Part shown: in pieces, positions 1-6,910 of the stretch | How positions within the stretch are numbered: position 1 is the first letter of the stretch | Layout: every line of letters starts with the position of its first letter | From: a bacterium | GTDB lineage: Bacteria > Verrucomicrobiota > Verrucomicrobiae > JAJYAR01 | Assembly (NCBI GenBank): GCA_021779435.1 | Contig: JAJYAR010000035.1 | Location: forward strand, 1-12,089 | Reading direction: 5' to 3' | DNA: 12,089 bases | The notes under the pieces: model-generated | The model's database searches: none | Seen by the model: only the letters and a program-made list of their open reading frames with translations | Told to the model about the DNA's origin: nothing | Position numbers and translations under genes: made by a program

Positions 1-38
1 ATGACCGGCGGCCTGGTGCGGGGAGGACGGAACGATGA
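1..38 (+). CDS. Possible 3' tail of an upstream dcw gene (ftsW candidate)
   Basis: Only a scrap is visible. In frame 3 the codons from position 3 run open to a TGA at 36-38, which would overlap the murG ATG (35-37) as ATGA, the same junction type seen between murG and the next gene. A second possible stop is TGA at 2-4 in frame 2. In dcw clusters the gene before murG is usually ftsW, so this may be its end, but a dozen codons carry no recognisable motif. The identity rests on gene order alone. Confidence 0.3.
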   Translation, partial: DRRPGAGRTER

Positions 39-1162
39 GCTTCTTCGTGATTTCCTGTGGTGGCACCGGCGGGCACCTTTCGCCGGGCATTGCGCTGGCG
101 GAGGAACTCGCCGCGCGTGGCCACGAAAGCGTGCTGCTCATAAGCCAGAAGAAAGTCGATGCGCGGCTGATCGAAAAATACCCGCACCTTCGTTTCGAGA
201 GGATGCCGGGTTCCGGTTTTGGCTGGAACCCTCCGGTGCTGGCGCGCTTCGCGGTCTCTCAGCTCAAGGCCGTGCTTTTCTGCCGGGCTCTGCTGCGTTC
301 GCGCCGTACCGACGCGGTGATCGGCTTCGGCGGCTTCACGTCCGCTCCGCTGGTCGCCGCAGCCCGGCTGCTCGGAGTGCCCGCGGTGCTGCATGAGGCG
401 AACCGGGTCCCGGGTCGCGCGGTGCGCACGCTGGGACGCTTCGCGAACCGCGTCTATCTGCCTCCGGGCGTCAGCATCGCCGGGCTTTCACCCGCGGTGA
501 TGCGTCACACCGGGCTGCCGGTCAGGCGCGAGATCGGACGGATTCCGGCCGCCGCAGCGCGTCGCGAACTGGGACTGGATCCGGCTCAGCGGGTGCTGGT
601 CGTGCTGGGCGGCAGCCAGGGATCGAGCCCGCTCAACGACTGGACTCGGAAGAACCTGGAGGCCCTGGCGGCTGCGGGCGTGCAGGTTTACTGCGTGACC
701 GGGCTGGGCAAGGGAAGCGAGGGCGTTCAGGAGCTGAAGACGAAGGAAGGTGTGCCGGTACGCGCGGTTTTCCAGGCGTTCAGCGACCGCATGGCGCTGT
801 TGATGTGCGCGGCGGATCTGGTGCTGTCACGTGCGGGCGCCGGAACGATCGCCGAGCTGGTTCGCTGCGACGCCCCGGCGATTCTGGTTCCCTTTCCGCA
901 GGCTGCCGATGACCACCAGCGGGCCAATGCCGCCTATTTCGAGCAGCAGGGTGGAGGAATTGTGGTGCCGCAGGACCAGCTGCCCGGGCTCTTGCCGGAA
1001 GTGCTGACGCTGATCGACAACGACACGGTGCTGAAGAAATTCCGGACCCATCTGCGCGAGATGGACCGGGCCAATTCGCTCGAACTGATCATCGGCGACA
1101 TCGAGGAACTCGTCCGCAGCCGCGGGAGTCGCGCCACGCGCGACAAGGCTGTTCTCGCATGA
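35..1162 (+). CDS. murG: MurG, lipid II-forming N-acetylglucosaminyltransferase
   Basis: Transfers GlcNAc from UDP-GlcNAc to undecaprenyl-PP-MurNAc-pentapeptide (lipid I) on the inner face of the cytoplasmic membrane, giving lipid II. The 375-residue product is a little longer than the usual ~355. It has the two-Rossmann GT-B layout: glycine-rich loop GGTGGH at residues 9-14, HEAN at 120-123 (most family members have HEQN), second loop GGSQGS at 192-197, the sugar-nucleotide motif SRAGAGTIAEL at 265-275, and the HQRANA segment at 294-299. The ATG at 35 is preceded by GGGAGG at 21-26, a well-placed ribosome binding site, and the N-terminus fits the family. It overlaps the following murC-murB gene by four bases (ATGA, 1159-1162), which suggests translational coupling. 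Confidence 0.98.
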   Translation: MSFFVISCGGTGGHLSPGIALAEELAARGHESVLLISQKKVDARLIEKYPHLRFERMPGSGFGWNPPVLARFAVSQLKAVLFCRALLRSRRTDAVIGFGGFTSAPLVAAARLLGVPAVLHEANRVPGRAVRTLGRFANRVYLPPGVSIAGLSPAVMRHTGLPVRREIGRIPAAAARRELGLDPAQRVLVVLGGSQGSSPLNDWTRKNLEALAAAGVQVYCVTGLGKGSEGVQELKTKEGVPVRAVFQAFSDRMALLMCAADLVLSRAGAGTIAELVRCDAPAILVPFPQAADDHQRANAAYFEQQGGGIVVPQDQLPGLLPEVLTLIDNDTVLKKFRTHLREMDRANSLELIIGDIEELVRSRGSRATRDKAVLA

Positions 1163-3534
1163 GCGGGCAACTCGTCACTCCCGAGGCAGCCACGCGGCCG
1201 GAACTTTTTGGCCGCGAGGTGAGGCACATCCATTGCGTGGGCGTGGGGGGGATGGGCGTCGGCCCGCTCGCCATCTATCTCGTCCGGCGCGGGTATGCGG
1301 TGAGCGGGGAGGACGATGCGTTGACCGACGAGATGCGCAGTCTGCTCGTCCGCGAAGGTGTCGAACTCGGCGGCGTCGGTGCCGATTGCGATCTCATCGT
1401 GTACTCGTCCGCGATCTCTCCGCTGCACCCGGCTTACCTCGCGGCGATCGAGCGGGGGATTCCGCACGTCCGCCGTGGCGAGCTGCTGGCGGAGGTCACC
1501 CGTGACCAGAAGCTCGTGGCGGTTTGCGGCTCGCACGGGAAGACCACCACGACCGCGATGCTGATCACGGCGTTGCGGCACTCCGGCTTTCCCGCCGGGT
1601 ACGTTCTCGGCGGGTTGTTCAGCGATGGAAGCACGCCGGCGGACGCGGGCGGCAACGGATGGGTCGTCGCGGAGATCGACGAGAGCGACGGCACGATCGA
1701 CCGGTTCTCACCCGAGATCACCGTCGCGGTGAACCTGGACTGGGACCATCCCGACCGCTACCGCCGGATCGAGGACATCGAGGCGACGTTTGCCGCGCTT
1801 TTCTCGCGCACCCGGTCGACCGTCCTGACGAGCGAAAGCTGCGCGATGAGCGTGCGGGTGGTTTCAACGCTCCGCAACGAGACGCAGGAGGAGGGAGGCG
1901 AGCGGAAGCCGGCGCGCGCGACCTTCGGACCGACGGGGGATTTTCGAGGCGCGGTGGACTCCGAATCCGGGGAGAGGATGCGCCTGCTGCTGTCGGGTCG
2001 GTTTGCGCACCCGCATGCAGTCGTACGCGCCCGCGGCGCGTTCAACGTTTCGAATGCCACGGCGGCGCTTGCGGCGGCGCAGCTGATGGGTGCGACCGTC
2101 GGCACCTCGGCGCTTGCCGACTACGCGGCGGTGCGCCGCAGGCAGTCGGTGCTTCACTCGGATGAGATCACCGTGATCGAGGACTACGCGCATCACCCCG
2201 CGGAGATCCGGGCGCTCCTTGGCAGCCTCCGTGCGCGAGTGACCGCTCCCGGCCGGCTGGTGGTGGTGTTCCAGCCGCACCGGTACAGCCGGACGGCCCA
2301 GTTCAAAAGCGAGTTCGCGGCCGCGTTGTCGGTCGCGGATTCCCTGCATCTGCTGAGTGTGTATTCCGCGGGCGAGCCCGTGGTGGGCGGAGGCACGACG
2401 AGCGACCTGCTTGCGCAGGTGAAGCGCGTCGCTCCTTCCCTCGCGGTGGCGCATCACGCGGCGGGAGACGAGCGTCTGTTCGCGGCGCTGACCGCCGAAG
2501 TGAGACGCGGCGACCTGGTGGCGTTTGTCGGGGCGGGGGACATCGACCGGAAGGCGAGGGCGTGGCTGGAGAGCCGTCGCGCGACCGGCACGGGAGGCTC
2601 CGTGTGGGATGCGTTCGTCTCGGCGGTGAAGCCGTTGCTCTCGGCGGAATCGAAGCTGTCGCGCGAGGAGCCGCTGGCGGCAAAGACCACGATGCGCGTT
2701 GGAGGTGCGGCGCGCGTTTACGCCGAGCCCGCGTCGATCGCCGACCTGCAGACGGTGCTTCGGGAATGCGCGGGCCGTGGATTGAAGGTTTTTGTCCTCG
2801 GACGGGGATCAAACGTCATCGTGCCGGATACCGGCGTGAACGGCGTGGTGATCACGCTCGTGCACCCGTCGTGGGCTGCCTTCGAGGTGCGGCCGGAAGG
2901 TCGCGTGTGGGCGGGCGCCGGCCTGCGGCTGAAGAACCTGTGCGGGCTGGCTGCGAAGGAAGGGCTCGCGGGCTTTGAATTCCTCGAGGGCATACCGGCA
3001 ACGGTGGGGGGCGCCCTCCGGATGAACGCCGGGGCGATGGGCGGCTGGATTTTCGATGTCGTGGAGGAGGTCCGGTTCATGCAGCTGGATGGCGAGGTGA
3101 AGGTCGTCGCCAAGTCGGCAATGCACGTCGGGTACCGCCACTGCACGGAGCTTCAGGAAGCGATTGCGCTCGGCGCGTTGCTGAAGCCGGTCTCACGCGG
3201 CGACGCCGCGGAGATCAGGCGGCAGATGGATGCGTTTGCCGCGAAACGGCACGAGTCGCAGCCTCGGGAACCGAGCGCCGGCTGCATCTTCAAGAACCCG
3301 CCCGGCGATTCGGCGGGCAGGCTGATTGATCAGTGTGGCTTGAAAGGCGCGCGTGTTGGCGGCGCCGAGATCTCGCGGGTCCATGCGAACTTCATCGTGA
3401 ACACGGGCGGGGCGACGAGCGCGGACATCCTCGAACTCGTCCGGCAGGTGCGCCGCCGCGTCCTGGAGCAGAAGGGCGTCGAACTGCAGCCCGAGGTGCT
3501 GCTCTACGGAACGACATGGGAGGAGGCCCTGTGA
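1159..3534 (+). CDS. murC-murB: Fused MurC-MurB (UDP-MurNAc:L-Ala ligase / UDP-GlcNAc-enolpyruvate reductase)
   Basis: One 791-residue chain carries two cytoplasmic peptidoglycan precursor enzymes. Residues 1 to about 470 are MurC, the ATP-dependent ligase adding L-Ala to UDP-MurNAc: N-terminal GVGGMG nucleotide loop, P-loop GSHGKTTTT (124-132), EIDESDG, NLDWDHPD, DYAHHP (342-347), FQPHRYSRT and GAGDI. Residues from about 485 are MurB, the FAD/NADPH reductase that makes UDP-MurNAc: TTMRVGG (510-516), FAD-binding GRGSN (548-552), GIPATVGGALRMNAG (611-625), YR (659-660), SAGCIFKNP (706-714), and PEVLLYG (778-784) with the family's catalytic glutamate E779. The proton-donor serine of MurB is a cysteine here (C709). 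The C-terminal half has the short type II layout. A MurB/MurC fusion has been characterised in Verrucomicrobium spinosum. The start overlaps the murG stop; the stop directly abuts a palindromic element. Confidence 0.98.
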   Translation: MSGQLVTPEAATRPELFGREVRHIHCVGVGGMGVGPLAIYLVRRGYAVSGEDDALTDEMRSLLVREGVELGGVGADCDLIVYSSAISPLHPAYLAAIERGIPHVRRGELLAEVTRDQKLVAVCGSHGKTTTTAMLITALRHSGFPAGYVLGGLFSDGSTPADAGGNGWVVAEIDESDGTIDRFSPEITVAVNLDWDHPDRYRRIEDIEATFAALFSRTRSTVLTSESCAMSVRVVSTLRNETQEEGGERKPARATFGPTGDFRGAVDSESGERMRLLLSGRFAHPHAVVRARGAFNVSNATAALAAAQLMGATVGTSALADYAAVRRRQSVLHSDEITVIEDYAHHPAEIRALLGSLRARVTAPGRLVVVFQPHRYSRTAQFKSEFAAALSVADSLHLLSVYSAGEPVVGGGTTSDLLAQVKRVAPSLAVAHHAAGDERLFAALTAEVRRGDLVAFVGAGDIDRKARAWLESRRATGTGGSVWDAFVSAVKPLLSAESKLSREEPLAAKTTMRVGGAARVYAEPASIADLQTVLRECAGRGLKVFVLGRGSNVIVPDTGVNGVVITLVHPSWAAFEVRPEGRVWAGAGLRLKNLCGLAAKEGLAGFEFLEGIPATVGGALRMNAGAMGGWIFDVVEEVRFMQLDGEVKVVAKSAMHVGYRHCTELQEAIALGALLKPVSRGDAAEIRRQMDAFAAKRHESQPREPSAGCIFKNPPGDSAGRLIDQCGLKGARVGGAEISRVHANFIVNTGGATSADILELVRQVRRRVLEQKGVELQPEVLLYGTTWEEAL

Positions 3535-3655
3535 ATTTTCGATTTGGGATTCTCGATTTTCGATTTGAAGCCGCGCGCGGCGCGGCGCTTTTGCCGCGGA
3601 GCACTGTCGGGTGCTGTTTCGGGCAGTCGAAAATCGAGAATCGAAAATCGAAAAT
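3535..3655. repeat. AT-rich-armed inverted-repeat element (MITE/REPIN-like) between murC-murB and ddl
   Basis: A 32-nt left arm (3535-3566) and a 32-nt right arm (3624-3655) are near-perfect reverse complements, built from repeats of the words TCGATTT and TTTTCGA; only the GG at 3546-3547 and about one outer base of each arm differ. They flank a 57-nt GC-rich core (3567-3623) that contains a smaller hairpin, AGCAC/GTGCT (3600-3615). The AT-rich arms contrast with the GC-rich coding sequence around them. The left arm begins on the base after the murC-murB stop codon and the right arm ends 6 nt before the ddl ATG. As RNA it would fold into a long hairpin. It encodes nothing plausible; translated, the arms give the ENRKSK-type peptides that I recall from spurious ORFs in planctomycete and verrucomicrobial genomes, which suggests a dispersed repeat. 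Confidence 0.85.
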
Positions 3656-3661
3656 GTTCTC

Positions 3662-4585
3662 ATGAGTTCCATCATCGCCGTATTTGCGGGGGGGACGTCG
3701 GGCGAACGCGAGGTGTCGCTCGGCTCCGGCGCCGCTTGTGCAATCGCCCTGGCGCGGTCGTTCCCGACTCGCCTCTTCCAGATTGACCGGGACGCGCTGC
3801 CGGCCGGGCTCGATCCCTCGAAGCACGTCGTGTTCTCCACGCTGCACGGGACGTTTGGCGAGGATGGCGGGATGCAGCGGCTGCTCGACGCCGCGGGTGT
3901 CCATTATGCCGGGTGCGATGCGGCGGGAAGCGCGCTCACCATGGACAAGGACGGCACGAAGCGGGCCGTGGCATCGCGCGGGATCCCGACGATCCCGGGA
4001 ATCCGTTTCGCGGCGGACCGGAGGCCGACGGTCGAGGCGGTCATCGCGAAGTTCGGAGAAAACGTCGTGGTGAAGCCGAACGACCAGGGCAGCAGCATTG
4101 GTCTGAGCATCGTCTCCGACCGCGACCAGCTGGCGAAGGCGCTCGGCGCGATCAAGGACGGCGCGTGGGTGATCGAACAGCGGATTTTCGGGCGGGAGCT
4201 CGCGGTCGGCGTGCTTGGCGGGAAGGCGATGGGCGTCGTGGAGATCCGGCCGAAGTCGGGCGTTTACGATTACGCCAGCAAGTACACGAAAGGCATGACC
4301 GAGTATTTCGCGCCGGCGCCGCTGGGCGACGAACTGACGGCGAGGATCCGAGCCGCCGCGGAAACGGCCTTCGCCGCGTGCGGCTGTCGCGATTACGCGC
4401 GCGTCGACTTCATGCTTTCCGAGCGGAACGACTTTTATTTGCTCGAAATCAATACGCTGCCCGGCATGAAAGAGACCAGCTTGCTGCCGATGAGCGCGCG
4501 CTGCGTGGGGCTGGATTTTATGGCGTTGGTCAAGGAGATGGTCGCACCTGCGTTGAAGCGTTTTCAGAAGGCGCAACGCGCCTGA
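3662..4585 (+). CDS. ddl: D-alanine--D-alanine ligase
   Basis: ATP-grasp enzyme joining two D-Ala molecules to D-Ala-D-Ala for the end of the MurNAc pentapeptide; cytoplasmic. The 307-residue product has the usual length. Motifs in order: GGTSGEREVSL near the N-terminus (10-20), LHGTFGEDGG (61-70), MDKDGTK, the ATP-grasp KPNDQGSSIGL (138-148), YDYASKY, RVDFML, and LEINTLPGMKETS (261-273). The last usually reads PGMTETS; K270 replaces Thr. The ATG at 3662 is chosen because the family N-terminus begins right after it; the in-frame extension back to 3611 is encoded by the palindromic element and is not credible. No Shine-Dalgarno sequence precedes the start: the upstream bases are the element's A-rich right arm. 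The stop lies 3 nt before ftsQ. Confidence 0.97.
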   Translation: MSSIIAVFAGGTSGEREVSLGSGAACAIALARSFPTRLFQIDRDALPAGLDPSKHVVFSTLHGTFGEDGGMQRLLDAAGVHYAGCDAAGSALTMDKDGTKRAVASRGIPTIPGIRFAADRRPTVEAVIAKFGENVVVKPNDQGSSIGLSIVSDRDQLAKALGAIKDGAWVIEQRIFGRELAVGVLGGKAMGVVEIRPKSGVYDYASKYTKGMTEYFAPAPLGDELTARIRAAAETAFAACGCRDYARVDFMLSERNDFYLLEINTLPGMKETSLLPMSARCVGLDFMALVKEMVAPALKRFQKAQRA

Positions 4586-4588
4586 ATC

Positions 4589-5677
4589 GTGACCCGGGAC
4601 AATCTCAATCTTCCGACTGCCCGCAGCTGGCGGGACATCCCGCAGCCCGTCGTTCCCCGTGCCATGTCGCGGGAAGGACGCTGGCGGTTCGCGATGGCCG
4701 CACTTCGGGTCATGCTCGTGTTTGCGGTGCTTGGCGCGGTCGGCTGGGGCGCGTGGATCGTGTCACTCTCGCTGCGTCGCAATGTCGACGTGGCAAAGGT
4801 GGCGGTCATGAAGGCGCCGGAGTTGCGGACGGACGGCGTGCTCGACGAAAAGTGGCTCGCGCAGACGCTTGTGCTGCCGCCGAAGACCTCGCTCGTGGAG
4901 CTCGATCTCGAAAAGCTGCGCACCCGTATCCTTGCGGACGACCAGGTCATGAGCGCGGAGCTGACGCGCAGTTTCCCGGACCGGCTGATCGTGAAGATCT
5001 CGGAGCGGAGTCCTGTCGCGCGAGTGATGACGCAATGGCAGGGCCAGTTCCAGCAGCTGCTCGTCGCACGCGACGGCGTTCTCTATTTTGGGAGCAACTA
5101 TCACCCCGACGTGTTGAACACGCTTCCCTGGCTCGACGGCGTGAGCATCGCGCCCGAAGGCGCGAAGCTGAGGCCGATCGCCGGCATGGTCGAGGTTGCG
5201 GAACTCCTGGCGAAGGCGCGGCTCGAGGCGGAGCACTTGTACCTGCAATGGCAGGTCGTCTCGCTGGCGCGGCTCGCCCCTGATCACAAGCTCGAGGTCA
5301 GGACGAAGGACGGCTCGTACATCGCGTATTTCAGCACCCTGGACGACTACTTCCGGCAGCTTGGAAAACTGGATTACATCGTGGACAAGCTGCCGAAGGA
5401 CACCGGGCTGGTGGCGACCATTGACCTGACGCTCGGGCACAGTCCCGGAGGGTTGGAGAACGACGTCCCTGTTTCCTTTGCACCGCTTCCCGGAACGGAA
5501 GCCGCCGCGCTCGCCGGCACGCAGAATGGGAACCAGAGTGCCCAGAAACACCCCGCTGCTCCGGCCCGTGGGCAGGGAGGGCAGGAGCGGGCGCTCGGTT
5601 CGAAGGCACCGAAGTCGCAGACGGCCGTGTACAAGGTGCCGCCGGCCCCTTCCAGAAAATCTCAACGTGAGTTCTAG
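4589..5677 (+). CDS. ftsQ: FtsQ/DivIB-type divisome protein with POTRA domain
   Basis: Bitopic membrane protein that links cytoplasmic and periplasmic parts of the divisome. In the 362-residue product, residues 1-36 are a polar, Arg-rich cytoplasmic N-terminus, residues 37-60 a single hydrophobic transmembrane segment, and residues 66 to about 145 a POTRA domain (a strand starting VDVAKVAVM, then a helix ending near DLEKLRTRI, then SFPDRLIVKISERSPVA). The periplasmic beta domain follows, and the last ~60 residues are a low-complexity Ala/Pro/Gln/Lys tail. A GTG start at 4589, 3 nt after the ddl stop, is preferred for compactness; ATG at 4664 is an alternative that still keeps the membrane segment. 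Neither has a strong ribosome binding site. The 3' end overlaps ftsA by 11 nt. FtsQ sequences diverge widely, so domain layout and gene order carry the call. Confidence 0.92.
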   Translation: MTRDNLNLPTARSWRDIPQPVVPRAMSREGRWRFAMAALRVMLVFAVLGAVGWGAWIVSLSLRRNVDVAKVAVMKAPELRTDGVLDEKWLAQTLVLPPKTSLVELDLEKLRTRILADDQVMSAELTRSFPDRLIVKISERSPVARVMTQWQGQFQQLLVARDGVLYFGSNYHPDVLNTLPWLDGVSIAPEGAKLRPIAGMVEVAELLAKARLEAEHLYLQWQVVSLARLAPDHKLEVRTKDGSYIAYFSTLDDYFRQLGKLDYIVDKLPKDTGLVATIDLTLGHSPGGLENDVPVSFAPLPGTEAAALAGTQNGNQSAQKHPAAPARGQGGQERALGSKAPKSQTAVYKVPPAPSRKSQREF

Positions 5678-6881
5678 AACCGTCTTCATCGGTGCCGTGG
5701 AGATCGGCACCTCCAAGATCACAGCGCTCGTCGGCGAGTACACCGGGCGCGAGCTGGCCATCATCGGCCGTGGCGAATGTTCGTCGCGCGGCGTGATCAA
5801 GGGCACCGTCGTCGATTACAAGGCCGCGAGCGAGTCGACGCACAGCGCGCTCGAGCAGGCCGAACGGGAGGCCGGCGAGAAGATCGACACCGTGTTCCTC
5901 GCACAGACAGGAGCGCACCTCGAGGGCTTCTACAACGAGGCCTCCGTGAATGTGAAGGCGTCGGACAACATGATCGACTCGACGGATATCCGGACCGTGT
6001 GCGATCTCGCCAAGTCCAAGGATCTGCCCGAGGGAAGGCTCGTCGTGCACAATATCCGTCGTCCCTTCCGGGTCGACGGCCGGCTCATTCCCGGAAGCCC
6101 GGAGAACCTCGTCGGCCAGCGGCTCGAGGTCGGCTATTGGACGGTGCACGGTCAGGAGCAGCGTCTCGCGGACAACATCCATGTGATCCGCGGCTTCAAC
6201 CTCGATGTCCGCGAACTTGTCCTTTCCAGCCTCGCTTCCGGGCACATGGTCACGACGGCGGAGGAGCGGCAGCACGGCGTGCTCGCCCTGGATATCGGCG
6301 CGGGAACGACCGATTTCGTGCTCTATCGTGATGGTGCGCCGCACATGACGGGGGTGCTTCCCGTGGGCGGTGCCCACCTGACCAACGACATCAGCATCGC
6401 GCTGCGTCTCACGGAGGGGCAGGCGGAAAAGCTGAAGCTGCGTTTCGGCAGGGCGAACGTCGTCACGCGCGACAAGGCGCAGAAGGTCTGGCTCGATGGC
6501 AACTTTGCCATCGGCGACCGGCAGTTTTCACAGCAGGCGATCGAGCAGATCACGTCCGCGCGGACGTGGGAGCTGCTCGAGGTGGTGAAGAAGAAGCTCG
6601 GAGCCGCGTTCTCGCCGGAAACGTGCAGCGCGGGCGTTGTTCTCACCGGTGGAACCGCGAAGCTGGCCGGGATGGCCGATTCCGCCGCGCGCGTCTTCGG
6701 CGTCCCCGCGCACCTCGGCGAAACACCGATCTGGGTCAGCGAGAACCTTCGGGATCCCGGCTACCATACCGCGCTCGGACTGCTCTACTACGGTGTCAGC
6801 GCAAGCGCCGAAAAATCGGCGTCCTCGCGCCGGAGCGGTGGTTTCCTGACGAACGTGAAGCGGCTGTTCACGAACGCGTGA
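5667..6881 (+). CDS. ftsA: FtsA, actin-like membrane tether of the Z ring
   Basis: Actin-fold ATPase that polymerises on the membrane, anchors FtsZ and recruits later division proteins. In the 404-residue product: phosphate-1 motif EIGTSK (12-17) following FIGAV, an inserted 1C/SHS2 region around residues 84-165 typical of FtsA rather than MreB, phosphate-2 motif DIGAGTTDF (209-217), and the adenosine motif LTGGTAKLAG (326-335). The last 14 residues, starting GGFL (391-404), form a short amphipathic helix with two basic residues near the end, matching the membrane-targeting sequence. The GTG at 5667 is chosen because the family N-terminus starts there; it overlaps the ftsQ stop by 11 nt, implying coupled translation. 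Upstream in-frame sequence only reads through the ftsQ tail in another frame. ftsZ follows after 29 nt. Confidence 0.97.
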   Translation: MSSRTVFIGAVEIGTSKITALVGEYTGRELAIIGRGECSSRGVIKGTVVDYKAASESTHSALEQAEREAGEKIDTVFLAQTGAHLEGFYNEASVNVKASDNMIDSTDIRTVCDLAKSKDLPEGRLVVHNIRRPFRVDGRLIPGSPENLVGQRLEVGYWTVHGQEQRLADNIHVIRGFNLDVRELVLSSLASGHMVTTAEERQHGVLALDIGAGTTDFVLYRDGAPHMTGVLPVGGAHLTNDISIALRLTEGQAEKLKLRFGRANVVTRDKAQKVWLDGNFAIGDRQFSQQAIEQITSARTWELLEVVKKKLGAAFSPETCSAGVVLTGGTAKLAGMADSAARVFGVPAHLGETPIWVSENLRDPGYHTALGLLYYGVSASAEKSASSRRSGGFLTNVKRLFTNA

Positions 6882-6910
6882 GCGACGGTCCGGCAACCAC
6901 ACATAGCGGA

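Noticed and set aside
1159..2570. Mpl (murein peptide ligase) instead of MurC
   Set aside because: The N-terminal HCVGVGGMGVGPLA loop matches MurC better than the Mpl pattern, and the fusion to MurB and the dcw position both fit MurC.
3611..3661. N-terminal extension of Ddl from an upstream ATG
   Set aside because: The added residues are encoded by the palindrome arm; the family N-terminus begins right after the ATG at 3662.
3392..4576. Long minus-strand open frame (394 codons) opposite ddl
   Set aside because: It lies fully antisense to well-supported murC-murB and ddl, crosses the palindromic element and has an Arg/His-rich composition with no motif; typical of the antisense frame in GC-rich DNA.
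5331..6377. Long minus-strand open frame opposite ftsQ/ftsA
   Set aside because: Antisense to genes with clear POTRA and actin-fold motifs; no recognisable domain and an Arg/His-rich composition.
6566..6910. N-terminal extension of FtsZ
   Set aside because: The in-frame upstream codons lie inside ftsA in another frame and translate to Arg-rich sequence; FtsZ proteins begin close to the ATG at 6911.
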